DNA of 64,000 nucleotides from Pteria penguin (GCA_035048485.1 CM068586.1:52194167-52258166), one strand, 5' to 3'; numbered from the stretch's first letter, positions 36,680 through 48,835 are shown. Program-made: numbers and translations. The notes: generated from the letters alone by a model not told the origin.

Positions 36680-36932
36680 AGGGAAGCTGGTGTTGCCTAG
36701 TGGATAAGGTGTTCGGCTCGTGATCGAGAGGTCCCGGGTTCGACTCCCGCCCTGGGCGCACCGGTGTTCTGTCTTTCGGATGAGAGTAAAAACGGAGATC
36801 CATCACTGCTTCGGGTAGGTCCGTTGCAAAGGTCTAAATTTGTATGCAATGCATCAGGCAGATGCCGCCACCATATACGTAAAATAATCGTGGAGTGATG
36901 TAAAACAATAATCAATCGATCAATCTAATAAG
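36680..36932 (+). mobile_element. tRNA-derived SINE, family 2, most complete copy
   Basis: The head carries A box TTGCCTAGTGGATAAGG and B box GGTTCGACTCCC. The body has tgtctttcggatgagagtaa, then ggtctaaatttgtatgcaat and gcatcaggcagatgccgcc. The tail is cgtggagtgatgtaaaac ending in caatcgatcaatc. Confidence 0.9.
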
Positions 36933-37039
36933 TGATTTTCTCAAAATTTCGGCAGATTTACCACCACCAAATTATCTGCATCTTGGTTAAATGCAGAAAA
37001 GCGTTTTGATCTAGACGCCCACATTTTGATGCGGGCGTA

Positions 37040-37984
37040 TATTAAATGTGAAGAATGTCATATATTCACAAATAAAAAGGACTTGATGGTAGAAATACAA
37101 GTAAACAACAGAAAGGTCACTACCCACTTTATAGGTAAATGATCTTTAGACACTTAGTCTAATTAGATCAATCAATAGATGATTTAGAATGGGCAGAAGT
37201 GAGGTTCAAACGTGGCCAGGGAAATCTCTTTGTGCAACATAAAACCATGGTATAAATGTGGGAACCCATCAAACACTGTAAGTTATCTTTGTATTAAACA
37301 TAATTCTTGTATTTACATGAATGAACAAACTTTGTATACTTTCAAAATTCTCTTTATTAAAACCAATTAAGTACCAAATAATTTAAAATTGATTATTATT
37401 AAATAGTTGATGTTAAACTATGACTGAAAGTTTTGTTTTTGATAGTGATTAAAAGATAAATAAATATGGTTTCATCAGTGTTTCATTGTAAATGGTAGAT
37501 ATGAAAGTATAGGCCATTTTGATAAGGAGAGTTATCCTCCCCTGTTTGTTAAGGTAGGTCCCGGAAGTGGAAAAGGAGTGGTATAAAAGATGTGCATTGA
37601 CTGTTCATTCTATTTACTATTCTTACGTGTATGGTCTATTGACCATGGTGAGATATGGTCATTGAACTAGCGGTCACCTTTATATTCCTCATCGTGATAT
37701 ACAGAAAGTGAGAGAGTTCTTATCAAGGGCAGACAACTCCCCTTTCGAAATAGCCTATACTTAAGAGGCCATTGGGATTTTAAAATCATTTCAATATAAT
37801 CAGATTTTTTTATGTAACTAATACTAAATATCTAGTTTAATTTTGCATAGAAAATACATAATTTTGAATGGGGCATTTTAATTTGTCTTCTACATGTATA
37901 TTTATATATGATTATATCGTAATGTACACTATATGATGTATCTTCATCAACATGTATAGTATGAGGTCCATGGCTTCAGTCAAG
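37040..37984. other. Intergenic stretch, nothing recognised
   Basis: AT-rich sequence with no coding exon and no repeat that I can support. Confidence 0.55.
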
Positions 37985-39416
37985 CTGGTATCATGTTGGT
38001 GCTGTGTCTTCAGATGCCATCACGACATCAGCGCATGCTGATGGCATGTAGGTGTTCTATCCTTCAGATGCCACTCCGATATGAGCGCATGCTGGTGGCG
38101 CGAAGGAGTTCTGTCATTCAAATGCCATCACGATATCAGTGCATGCTGATGGCATGTATGTGTTCGATCATTCAGATGCCAACACGACATCAGTGCATGC
38201 TAATGGCATGTAGGTGTTCTGTCCTTCAGATGCCACCCCGATATCAGCGCATGTTGGTGGCATGAAGGAGTTCTGTCCTTCAAATGCCATCACGATATCA
38301 GTGCATGCTGGTGGAATAAAGGTGTTCTGTCCTTCAGATGCCTTCACGATATCGGCGCATGCTGGTGGCATGTAGGAGTTCTGTCCTTCAGATGCCATCA
38401 CGATATCGGCGCAGGCTGTTGGAACGTAGGAGTTCTGTCCTTCAGATGCCATCACGACATGAGCGCAGGCTGGTGGAACGTAGGAGTTCTGTCCTTCAGA
38501 TGCCATCACGATATTAGTGAACGCTGGTGGCACGTAGGAGTTCTGTCCTTCAGATGCCATCACGATATCAGTACATGCTGGTGGCACGTAGGTGTTCTGT
38601 CTTTCAGATGCCATCACGATATCAGCGCATGCTGGTGGCATGTAGGTGTTCTGTCTTTCAGATGCCATCACGATAACAGCGCATGCTGATGGCACGTAGG
38701 TGTTCTGTCCTTCAGATGCCATCACGTAGGTATTCTGTCCTTCAGATGCCAGCACGATATCAGTGTATGCTGGTGGAATATAGGTGTTTTGTCCCTCCGA
38801 TGACATTACGATATCAGTACACGCTGGTGACTTGTAGGTATTGTGTTCTTCAGATGCCACCATGATATCAGCGCACACTGGTGGAAAGTAAGTGTTCTGT
38901 CCTTCCGATACCATCACGATATTAGTGCACGCTGATGACACGTGGGTGATCTGTACTTAAGATGCCATCATGATATCAGTGCACGCTGGTGTAATGTAGG
39001 TGTTCTTTCAGATACCATTACGATATCAGTGCACATTGGTGGCACGTATGAGTTCTGTCCTTCAGGTGCCATCACGATATCAGTGCATGCTGATGGCACG
39101 TAGGAGTTCTGTCCTTCACATGCCATCACGACTTCAGTGCATGCTGATGGCACGTAGGAGTTCTGTCCTTCACATGCCATCACGATTTCAGTGCATGCTG
39201 ATGGCACGTAGGAGTTCTGTCCTTCAGATGCCATCACGATTTCAGTGCATGCTGATGGCACGTAGGAGTTCTGTCCTTCACATGCCATCACGATTTCAGT
39301 GCATGCTGATGGCACGTAGAAGTTCTGTCCTTCAGATGCCATCACGATTTCAGTGCATGCTGATGGCACGTAGGAGTTCTGTCCTTCAGATGCCGTCACG
39401 ATTTCAGTGCAATAAT
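37985..39416. repeat. 54-bp minisatellite, about 26 copies
   Basis: The unit is tgtccttcagatgccatcac followed by gatatcagtgcatgctggtg and gcacgtaggagttc. Because 54 is a multiple of 3, it stays open on the minus strand as an 18-residue repeat (ASEGQNSYVPPACADIVM type) for 257 and 143 codons. A 4-bp loss near 39007 and a TAA near 38957 break it. Plus frames are open too. Codon changes look mostly replacement-type, so I favour a non-coding satellite, but a repetitive secreted-type protein cannot be excluded. Confidence 0.85.
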
Positions 39417-39595
39417 TTTGGTGTTATAAAAGATGAGAATCGATCACACAAACAAAAATATTAAATCATATGTAAAAGAACAATTTGTATATTTATATTA
39501 AATTTTATATAACTGTATTTAGATTTATGTGATTTCTGAATGTATACAACGTATTGAATGAGATTTCATTGAACATGTACTGTATCATCTGTAAT

Positions 39596-40300
39596 TAAGG
39601 ACAGATTTGGTGTAGTGGTTAAGTGCTTGGTGTGTGCTGCAGGTGTAGTGGTTAAGCGCTTGGTGTGCACTGCAGGTGTAGTGGTTAATTGCTTGGTGTG
39701 CACTGCAGGTGTAGTGGTTAAGTGCTTGGTGTGCACTGCAGGTGTAGTGGTTTAGTGCTTGGTGTGTGCTGCAGGTGTAGTGGTTGAGTGCTGCAGGTGT
39801 AGTGGTTAAATGCTTGGTGTGTGTTGCAGATGTGGAAGTTGTGTGCTGCAGGTGTAGTGGTTAAGTGCTTGGTGTGTGCTGCAGGAGTAGTGGTTTAGTA
39901 CTTGGTGTGTGCTGCAGATGTAGTGGTTAAGTGCTTGGTGTGTGCTGCAGGTGTAGTGGTTTAGTGCTTGGTGTGTGCTGCAGGTGTAGTGGTTAAGTGC
40001 TTGGTGTGTGCTGCAGGTGCAGTGGTAAAGTGCTTGGTATGTGCTGCAGGTGTTGTGGTTAAGTGATTGGTGTGTGCTGCATTTGTAGTGGTTTAGTGCT
40101 TGGTGTGTACTGCAGGTGTAGTGGTCAAGTGCCTGGTGTGTGCTGTAGATGTAGTGGTTAAGTGCTTGGTGTGTACTGCAGGTGTAGTGGTTAAGTGCCT
40201 GGTGTGTGCTGCAGGTGTAGTGGTTTAGTGCATAGTGTGCTGCAGGTGTAGTAGTTGTGTGCTTCAAGTGTAGTGGTTAAGTGCTTGGTGTGCAATGCAA
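39596..40300. repeat. 33-bp minisatellite derived from a SINE head, about 21 copies
   Basis: The unit ggtgtagtggttaagtgctt plus ggtgtgtgctgca matches the first 33 bp of SINE family 1 (ggtgtagtggttaagagctt plus ggcttgcggcgcc). The left edge gatttggtgtagtgg also fits the SINE start. Each unit carries an A-box-like TGTAGTGGTTAAG. Confidence 0.85.
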
Positions 40301-40488
40301 GTGCTTCAGGTTGGATTCTAGAATTTTTCAGTATGTTTAAGCGTTTCATGTCAAGATATGATGAAAAAATCAACATTAAACACCATTTAACCAAACAATA
40401 CATGTAAGTAATATTGTAATTTATTAAAATGAAAATACAGAGATAAAAAACAGCTGAAAATTTGTTTCCAGGTTGACTTACAATGTTC

Positions 40489-40678
40489 ATAGGCGGTTCT
40501 AGAAGTTTTTGAGAGGGAGGGTTGCAGTTTCCCATGACAATTGTTTTGACTTGGTCAGAAAAGGGGGGGGGGTTGGTTGCAGCCCTTACAATGGTCGAAA
40601 ATGACCTTTTTATGATAAAATTTTCCGACCATAGGGGAGTTGCAATCCCCCTCCCCCTCTAAATCTGCTAGTGGTGTT
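40489..40678. mobile_element. Short GCGG-ended element, diverged
   Basis: The left end is ataggcggttctagaag, with gggagggttgcagtttccc inside. The right end is cccctctaaatctgctagtgg. Its body (ttgcagcccttacaatggtc, aaaatgacctttttatg) matches the copy at 53464-53651. Confidence 0.6.
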
Positions 40679-41204
40679 GACTTTGGTGTGGTGCTGTTTA
40701 ATAGACTTGGTGAATCATTAGAACCCGTCATTGATTCAGGTGCCCCTTTAGGAATCAAATTGTCAAGTTTCCTGTGAGACTTTTTTTATCAAAATCAATG
40801 AAAAATAAAATACTAATACATGTATATTGATCTTTTCAAAGTTCAATACTGACAAAAATTGGCCAATGAATTTAATGCACATTCATGAAAGTCTGAAATA
40901 ATTATTGTAATTATAATGGAATAAGGCATACCATATACGATATAATATATAATGTCTTTTGATAAGGTTTTTGAGGCATAATACCTTTCTATGGAAGAGT
41001 AAATACTGAAAGTTCAAATGTAAATGCTTTCTGTCTAGGTTACTATTAAAAATATGGAAAGGTAAAATTTGAAAGTTCATATTTCATTTGGGGGGTTTTT
41101 TTTATTGATAATTCACGTATTAGAATGTCTAAAAACATAGATAAGGGAATAGATAATGAGTAGTAATTAAATTTATATATTGACTACTTTTTATTGTGTG
41201 TAAC

Positions 41205-41400
41205 AGTGCGTCACATACATGCTTTAGAGACGACCTGTGTGATGCAGTCACCTGTCTTTAACGACCACCTTTTTCTGTTCCTTACAACTTATTTTTCATA
41301 CAAAATTAACCTGTATTGAGAGACCACCTGTCTTCAGTGACCACTTATCCACCTTACTGTTGGCGGTCGCTTAAAACATGTTAGACTGTTAACAGTAAAG
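41205..41400. repeat. Old element with gaccacctgtctt subrepeats
   Basis: Three diverged subrepeats of the type gaccacctgtctt.a.tgacca occur, ending ttaaaacatgttagactgtt. A relative lies at 1490-1770. Confidence 0.4.
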
Positions 41401-41454
41401 AGATCCTTAACTTAGATGAGAAATGAAGGGGGAAATATGTAAAATGACTGGTTA

Positions 41455-41715
41455 TTGTTTTACATCAATCTACAATTTTTCCACGTATATGGTGACGGCA
41501 TCTGCCTGATGCACCGCACAGAAATTTAGACCTTTGCAATGGACCCATCCGAAGCAGTGAGGGATCCTTTACAAGCCACGCCTACCACGACACGGGATCT
41601 CGGTTTTTACTGTCTCATCCGAAAGACAGGATACAGGTGTGTCCATGGCGGGAGTCGAACTCAGGACATCTCGGTCCTGAGCCGAGCATCTCGTCTACTG
41701 AGCCACACCGGTTTT
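41455..41715 (-). mobile_element. tRNA-derived SINE, family 2
   Basis: On the plus strand it reads tggtgacggcatctgcctga, gtctcatccgaaagacagga and ggcgggagtcgaactcagga, ending at tgagccacaccgg. This is a full-length inverted copy. Confidence 0.88.
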
Positions 41716-41829
41716 TATATTTAAAATTAAAAAACCCCATAAAGTTTATATAAAAAGAATAAATGAAATTAAAAATGTATTTAACATCAGATGATATATA
41801 CACTTTATAAGTTTAAAAGAGTACATGTG

Positions 41830-42620
41830 TCTGTCATAAATAACGGAACATATGCATACATATCAGAGCATATACATAGATATCGGAACATACGTATAGA
41901 ATTAGTGCATCATATGCGCATTTCAACAACTTGTGTCTCTTCAGTGATGATCTAGGGCGAAAATGAAAGAAATCCAAAGAGTCAATATTTGAGGTGCAAA
42001 TTCATTACCAAGTTGACCTAAAAGTGAAATCTAAAGAACATATCTAAGGATAGAGCGATCATAAAATATTCATTAAAAATAAGAGACAAAAGTGGGGTTC
42101 ATATTTATGTTATGAAAATGACAACAGAATTGAAGTGCGCATGTCCCATTGGATCTCTCTCAACGGTAAAAATGATAATGAAATCGCTAACATATGACGA
42201 AGTGGAATGTGTCTTATTCCGAAATGTCAGGCTCAAGGATGAGACAAGTCTCATGCTAGGATCTGACATTTCCGACTAGAATGTGTCTGTAAAATAGAAA
42301 TTGTAATTATTATTTATTTATTTATTTATTTTGTTTGAGTTTTTTTTCTGTTATTGTATCGTCCAACATTGTTGTTGTTTTTGGTAGTGGTGTTGGTGGT
42401 GGGGAAGGGGGGGAGGGGGGGGGGTCCGTGTCTTATATCTACCATTCCCTACTTGTTCGTCGAATGAGACAGTGTAAACCAAGACACATTGTCACGTCTA
42501 GCATATCTATGTACAAGATCGAATGGATCCTTGTATAGGTAAAAATAATAAGGTTATGGACCAGCCGGGTGCCGCCACCATTGAAGTGAAATAACCTTGG
42601 TGTGGCGGAAATCAGTAAAC
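41830..42620. other. Intergenic stretch
   Basis: Contains a (TTTA)n run at about 42310-42332, a G-run at about 42403-42424, and a hairpin at 42213-42280 (ccgaaatgtcag..ctgacatttcc). A short SINE-family-2-like piece lies at 42555-42600. No gene. Confidence 0.5.
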
Positions 42621-43065
42621 AAAAACCCAACTCATTTTCCCATATAGTGTAATAAACTCAATTTGCTCGTTGGGAAGATCGACTCGTTATAGGAAAGTCG
42701 TGGGTTCAAAACTCGCCCAATCCTCAATCCGGTGGAGTACATGTATATGATGGCTGGCATACATAGCCCATGGCTGTGCCAAGGATTAGTCACATCGGCC
42801 CGGGCCGAGCGTGGAAAGTACACCCCCCCCCCCCCCAGAATAGGTCTTACCTGTTATACTGCCCTAGGTAAAGAAGGATCCTTAGCTACCTGTAGCTAAT
42901 GTCCGCGAGTCAAGGAATGGAAATACTGTTCCCTTTAGCGTCCAAGGTTAAATGTGTCAACTTCTAGTAAGATTAACTATATTCTCTTTATCATAGTTTT
43001 ATATGAATCATCTTTCAAAATGTTTGTCATCTTCTCTATCAAAATTTTAACGGGTCAGACTTAAA

Positions 43066-43218
43066 TGTAGTGGTGAATCAAGTTCTCGGATTACGGTGCA
43101 GTCGATCCGGGTTCGATTCTCAGATTACGCCACAATGTTTAAGAGGATGGTTACTTCCTGCTTCCATGTCGTGAAGTTTGTTGAAAGGGATGTAAAACAC
43201 CGATCAGCCTACCAACTA
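43066..43218 (+). mobile_element. tRNA-derived SINE, family 1, diverged
   Basis: The B box is ggttcgattctc. The body has ggatggttacttcctgcttc and the tail gggatgtaaaacaccgatca. Confidence 0.75.
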
Positions 43219-43454
43219 GAATAGATACAGTTTACTATAGATTACCCACCTTAATTTTGAGAAAAACTTGAAGGGAGTCAGACAACTCATTCAAGCACCA
43301 AACTCTGAATATTAAATGTTTTGTTATTGCTTAAATTCTTTACATCCGGGTAATGCTATTAAAATTCGTGATTTTACAGCTTACAGGCCTAGGATAGGCC
43401 AATCATAATGACTTTCCTTTGGGCGGGCAGCACTGTAGGACAAATATTAAATGA

Positions 43455-43640
43455 GCCCAGGCGCGTATCCGGATATTTATTGAGAGGGGTCCACCCTAAT
43501 GGATTTTCAGAGAAAGGGTCCATCCATGTTATTGTGTGTAAAATCACTTATTTTACATATAAGAAGCCAAGTCATTTTCCCCGAATCTCAGGGTTGGTTC
43601 AGACCCCGGTCCATCCCCTGGTTCCGCGCATGGAGCCATG
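43455..43640. mobile_element. Short element with GCG..ATCCGG ends
   Basis: The left end is aggcgcgtatccgga. It has internal ggggtccaccctaatgg and gggtccatccatgtt, and ends ccctggttccgcgcat. It is closely related to 48648-48835 (ggggtccacctcc, ggggtccatccatgt). Confidence 0.65.
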
Positions 43641-43924
43641 CATGTCTAAGTGGTTTGTCAGTTAGTGATTACGAGTCTTTCAACCAATGATTTACAGAGT
43701 GATCGGTGGGAATGACTGCAACATCTGCTCTCTGGCATCTAGGTTCGAATCTTCACATGAACAAGCAGGAAAATGCTCTTTTCAACGGTAGACTATAAAT
43801 GTCTCTGGATATCCAGTTTTCCTCCGTCACAGAACGCTGACCTCCTCGCTACAGGGGGAGTAATTCTGGCGGGACTACACATCTAGAGGTAAATTACGTA
43901 AAATTTAGGCGTTCTTTTCCAGTG

Positions 43925-44095
43925 TTGTATATATGTATAATAATATGAGTTTACAAAAATCAAATTAAGTAATTTTGGATTTATTTATATTTTTTATTAA
44001 TAGTTAAGATTTAACTTTTTATGAAAAATATAAATAAATCCAAAATTACTTAATTTGATTTTTGTAGACTCATATTATTATGCATATATACAACA
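43925..44095. mobile_element. Palindromic MITE
   Basis: The left arm starts tgttgtatatatg and includes aaaatcaaattaagtaattt. The right arm is the inverse and ends catatatacaaca. Arms are about 75 bp, and the ends are flanked by ccag on both sides. Confidence 0.8.
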
Positions 44096-44162
44096 CCAGA
44101 AGCATTTTGCGACCTTGCATATTTCTGGTCTGACTTGAAGTTTTAATTGCATTATAATTAGT

Positions 44163-44396
44163 ATGAGTAAAACCTTATGGGGTAACGTCAAAAAACGTTC
44201 AACGGAAGAAATCAATCCGTCTATCTCCATCGGCGAAAGTTGTCAGTCCCTTTCACATTCGGCAAATGCGTTTCTTGTCTGGCGAGGTCCGTTCAATGGT
44301 GGACAGTTTCAAAATCTGAAACGGACTCAACCGAATAAAGAAACTTTCTACACAGAGATAGCGGGAGCATTGAGGACGACTTTTTTCACAAGATAA
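44163..44396 (+). other. Open reading frame of 77 codons, coding status unclear
   Basis: Starts MSKTLWGNVKKRS and ends at TAA. It lies in low-repeat sequence and codon choice is not extreme. I recognise no family, and there is no supporting splice or promoter evidence. Confidence 0.15.
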
Positions 44397-44515
44397 TTTA
44401 TTTCTGCATCTTTTTGATTTGTTTCATCATCATTTACATTATCCGGTAAAGTGTCACAAAACATTAAAAACATCCTGGTCATCCAAGTGTTTCATTTCAC
44501 ATCGCAGACGCTTTA

Positions 44516-45273
44516 TTACATATTAAGAGCGTAACATAGTGGAAGAAACCCATAACACTGCGATGCGGAATGGCTTTTAAAAACGTCTTTAAATGATGTG
44601 TTCTTTTCCAAAAGCGTTGTGTGACCGTCATTAAAATTTTGAGACCTCACAATCAGCACGATGATCCTGTATGGCGCTGGTGATAGGGAACCACTTTCTA
44701 TGAGGATCCAGGACACCGCACACTGTGTGGCGCTGATGGTATCTATGAAATGCTTCTAGTCGAGTGTATACATGTATATAAGATGTCAATCGATATGTAA
44801 AAAGACTACCAGCGTCGTCTAACAAGTCATACGCTGCAGTGAATTGCACATCGATTTGAATATCGATAAACTTTGAAATCCTTCTACCGCAGTTACCACT
44901 GATTTTTCATACCCTAAAATGAAATTTCTAAATCCTTCTTTAGGTTCTACATTGCACGTAGTTCTCGGTGACGGGATCAGGCCGTTCACGCTCTTTTCGT
45001 GACGTACTTAATACTCGTCGTGACGTCAAGTTTGTTATTTACTCGCTATTTTTTCGTACACGATATTGATCTACTGGTGTTTCCATGGCAACAAAAAATT
45101 AAAACAAAACTTGTAATTAATAAAATTGGTTTTCGCTTTACATTTGCCCGGATTAAGTACTGGGAGTAGATGTTTCTGCTGTGGTGGATATCCACCAGAA
45201 TTCCGCGGTAGAAGGAATCCAGAGAGGCATCGGACACCGATCGATAAGCAGCGCTGAGGCAAAGAATTTCCAT
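44516..45273 (-). CDS. Tentative two-exon gene, unknown product
   Basis: Exon 45273-45142 encodes 44 residues, starting MEILCLSAAYRSVSDASLDS and ending just before a GTAAAG donor. Codons are C/G-ending in a way that differs from nearby noise (TTC TAC CGC, ATC CAC CAC AGC). An AG acceptor at 44724-44723 in matching phase opens a 68-codon frame to TAA at 44516-44518. An AATAAA overlaps that stop, which is unusually close. The pyrimidine tract before the acceptor is poor. The joined product of 112 residues has no motif that I recognise. The first exon is more believable than the join. Confidence 0.22.
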
Positions 45274-45574
45274 CGGAAAACATTGTCAAAAATCAATTAT
45301 TTCCTTGTAGAATGGGCTCCATGCATCCTTGGCAGGCACTTCTCCTATAACAATTGCCACTTGAAAAGGGATTGCAAGGAAAATTGAGCATATGAAAACC
45401 TTGATTAATGATGACGGAGAAGACAAACGACTGACTGCACTAATCTTGGCCAAATCACACATGGACGGGATTCCGGAACATGTTATATGTTATTCAGTAT
45501 GGAATTAAGATTCTGTTTTGACGAAAAACAATCGATCTGCATAGTAAGTTGATTGCTTTTTATTTTGTAATATC

Positions 45575-45775
45575 TGATTATGAGGATGTGCCTTGGATAA
45601 GCGGTTAAGACGTATGATTAAAGATCGAAAGATGCTAGGTTCGAATCAACCCAAAATAGTATCGTCGGGTTTCTGTCTTTTGAATGAGAAAAGACGTTCC
45701 TGGAACATAAATTGGTCTATATGATCATGACGTGGTTTTCGGCTGTTAACAGTACATTATGGGAATATAGGACGG
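45575..45775 (+). mobile_element. SINE family 2, degenerate
   Basis: The head ttggataagcggttaagacg is followed by ggttcgaatcaaccc, then tttctgtcttttgaatgaga. The body beyond this is poorly preserved. Confidence 0.5.
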
Positions 45776-45959
45776 AATGGTTTACTTTCCAAAGTTTCAG
45801 TAAAATATCAGACTCGGAGCGCCTTGTCTGATAGAGGTCTTATTCTCGGACTTGCGAAGTCCGGTGCATAGTACTAACCACAATACGCGTGATTGACTGA
45901 AATATTATCCGTTGAGAACTAAACACTGGATATTTTTATGTTTCTCCCAGTCTATATGC

Positions 45960-46520
45960 GTCCGGATTTGGTGAGATACTCTCAGCCGTTCGTCCACTTT
46001 GAAATGATACACTCAGTCGTACGTCCGGTTTGAGGTGATGACCTCAGGTGTACGTCCAGTGTAATGTGTTTCTTTCAGTTATAAGTCCGGTTTAAGGTGA
46101 TGCCCCCAGCCATACGTCCGGTTTGAGGTAATTTTCAAACGTACGTTCGCTGAGGTAATTCTCTCAACCGTACGTTTGATGAGATACTCTCAGTAGTACA
46201 TCCGGTTTCATGAGATAGTCTCAGCTGTACGTCCGGTTTGAGGTGACACACTGCCGTACGTTCGGTTTGAGGTGATAGCCTCAGCCGTGCTTCCGGTTTG
46301 AGGTGACACTCTCAGTCGTACGTCCGGTTTGTCCAGTGTCATGTGATTCTCTCAGTCGTACGTCCGGTTTGAGGCGATAGCCTCAGCCGTGCTTCCAGTT
46401 TGAGGTTCGTACGTCCGGTTTAAGGTGATACTTCTCAGCCGTGCGTCACGTTAGAGGTGACACTCTCAGCCGTACGTTCCGTTAGAGGGGATACTGGCAT
46501 CCGCACATCTGATTTGAGGT
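45960..46520. repeat. 31-bp minisatellite rich in CGTACG
   Basis: About 17 diverged copies of ctcagccgtacgtccggttt plus gaggtgatact. Copy lengths vary through small deletions. CpG is more frequent than in the surrounding DNA. Confidence 0.85.
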
Positions 46521-47345
46521 ATTACTCTAAATATCCTGTAGTGTCGTTACCTGTTGCATTTCTCAATCACAATAATTTGCAAAACTACTCGGAACCCATC
46601 GAATATATCGTTCATATTGTGGGAAGTTTCAGTTAAACATATGAAAATGCCCGAGTAATGTGAATGGAAGTTGATCTTACTGATTTCTCTCAGACAGACA
46701 TCAGCTTATTAATACTGCGTCCAACTCATTAATCACAAGAGGTTAGAATCCGGTAACCCCATTGTGCGAGACCGTTTGCACATAGTTTTTTCAACAGTAA
46801 TGTCTTGTTTGTTGTATGCGCAGAGATAAGTAAAGATGCTGAAATTGTTCTACAAGATAATTCGTGGATGGATGAAAGATAAGTGTGGCATAACAAGATG
46901 ATGAACGAAAGATAAACAATCTTTCAACCACGAGTTTCATTCGTCCAACAAGGTTGGACATGGGTTGCCGTTGTAAATAGCGATCGTCTAACAAATGTGT
47001 ACATGTGTAGTATGTTTTCCTATTCTAATTCAAGAACTGACTTCGCTCAGTGATGAATAAGAGCTATCGTTAAATATCAATCGACCATCGTTCGTACTTC
47101 TTCGGATAATCGTACGTAACCGATTAATCGTTCAGAGCTATGTTAGAAATCGTTCACAGATATGTAGGTCTCTGTAGTTATAACTGGTTCCATTTGTACA
47201 TCGGTCTCTGTGACCTTGACCTCTACCTATTGTTATTCAATACCATAGAAGACAAAACAGTCACACATGTGTATCTGATCCTGTATACATGTATGTTAAT
47301 GGCAGTCGTTTATTTGTATTAGACCCCGGCCATCAAAATCATTTC
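46521..47345. other. Intergenic stretch, nothing recognised
   Basis: No repeat or gene that I can support. Small ORFs lack coding features. Confidence 0.5.
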
Positions 47346-47351
47346 TTTCAT

Positions 47352-47562
47352 AGTGTGGTGGTAACAGCGTGATGTAACGCACACATATTTCAAGTTATAA
47401 AACGAACAGATCGGAAGCAGTGAGGGATATGTTACGTGTCACTGTCTTACGTAACACGTGACCTCGTTTAATTTTTCTTCCAAAGTACATTACCAGCGGT
47501 GGGACTTGAACCCTGACCTCTCGGCCCGGAATCCAGCATGCTGCCAAACTCCGCTGCATCTA
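47352..47562 (-). mobile_element. SINE family 2, degenerate
   Basis: On the plus strand, gcagtgagggatatgttacg, cgtgacctcgttt and gtgggacttgaaccctgacc recur in family order, ending near the anticodon-side ccaaactccgctgc. Confidence 0.6.
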
Positions 47563-47769
47563 AACAGTACCATCTTCATTTACCATCTTTTAATAGTCAT
47601 CTTGCAATTGCAACTTTAGTGACCCTGTAGAACTGTGTTAAAGTATTGTACAAAATGTAGTTTGTTTGAAGATACCGGTATAATGTAAAGGTATGACTAC
47701 TCATAAGTACGTCAGTGGTAATCTGAGGAAATATTCGAACCATGAATCACCTACTAAACCAAGCCCGAA

Positions 47770-48042
47770 TTGATTGATTGATGTTTTACGTCACTCCACG
47801 ATTATTTCACGTACATGTATATGGTGACGGCATCTGCCTGATGCATTTGCCTAGATGTTTATACCTTTGCATCGTACCCTCCCCAAGGAGTGAGGAATCT
47901 TTTACGTGCCACGCATACCGTGACACGGGACCTCGGTTTTTACTCTCTCATCCGAAAGACAGGACACCGGTGTGCCCATCGCGGAAGTCGAACCCGGGCC
48001 ATTCAGTCACGAGCCGAGCACATCAACCACTGGGCTACACCG
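47770..48042 (-). mobile_element. tRNA-derived SINE, family 2, full length
   Basis: Plus-strand view: tgatgttttacgtcactcca at the tail end, then ggtgacggcatctgcctgat, catccgaaagacaggacacc and gaagtcgaacccgggcc, ending gggctacaccg. Confidence 0.88.
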
Positions 48043-48647
48043 ACTTAAACCAAGCCCGGCATGGAGCATTGACGTTATTTGTATCATTTACTCATGTGCT
48101 CACATTCAATCATTCAAGACTGAAAGTTGGATAATGACCATGTTAAGCCGCTCCAACCCCAACGCATGCGCGTATACAGGAGCGGGGACTGGGCGTTTGG
48201 AACCACCTTGACGGTTGCAGTAAAATTCACAAAGTAACACCTCTCTACATGGTTTGACCAATTCTCGCAAAAATATATGACTGGCTCTCATACCAGCATA
48301 TACTTTAATTTAACCCCTTTCTTTAGTGCCACATATATACAAGAAAAGGGTGGAAAGGGGTGGTGGTGGTGGTAGTGATATGATGTTTTCCTGATCTAGA
48401 TGAAACTACCATAACGATGATTACGCGGGGGCAATCCGCGCTGTTGCTAGAATGTGATTTATTACATGTAACGAGGGGAAAATTAGAGATAATGAGCAAA
48501 ATAAACATATTAATTGACTAGCGGGACGTAGTCATATCATCCACTAGTTGATTACGATCAACAATCATACCTCATAGCAAAACAATGCATGCTGTCAACC
48601 AAGTCGGAAGCGGCTGTGTTGTGATGTATCGATATGCATGACACACA

Positions 48648-48835
48648 GGCACGGATCTAGAAATTTTGTCAATAGGGGGTCCACCTCCAATGAATTTTCT
48701 GAGAGGGGGTCCATCCATGTTTTTGTGTGTAAAATTACATTTTTTACATGGATAAATAACAAGGAAAGTGGTTTTGGGTCGAATCTTAGGGTGGGTCTAG
48801 ACCCCCGGTACACCCGTCTGGATCCCCGCATGAAA
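48648..48835. mobile_element. Short GGATC-ended element
   Basis: The left end is aggcacggatctagaa and the right end gtctggatccccgcatg. The body has ggggtccatccatg, shared with 43455-43640. Confidence 0.65.

Noticed and set aside
36690..36760. tRNA gene
   Set aside because: The A and B boxes belong to a SINE head followed by a family-specific body and tail. The same applies to the other tRNA-like stretches at 5.7, 33.0, 43.1, 50.2, 58.6 and 62.1 kb.
38168..38941. 257-codon minus-strand ORF as a gene
   Set aside because: It is an in-frame read of a 54-bp satellite. Other frames and the opposite strand are also open, and the array has an indel and a stop. Kept only as a repeat with a finding.
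39806..40267. Minus-strand 153-codon His/Thr-rich ORF
   Set aside because: It is a read-through of the 33-bp SINE-derived minisatellite.
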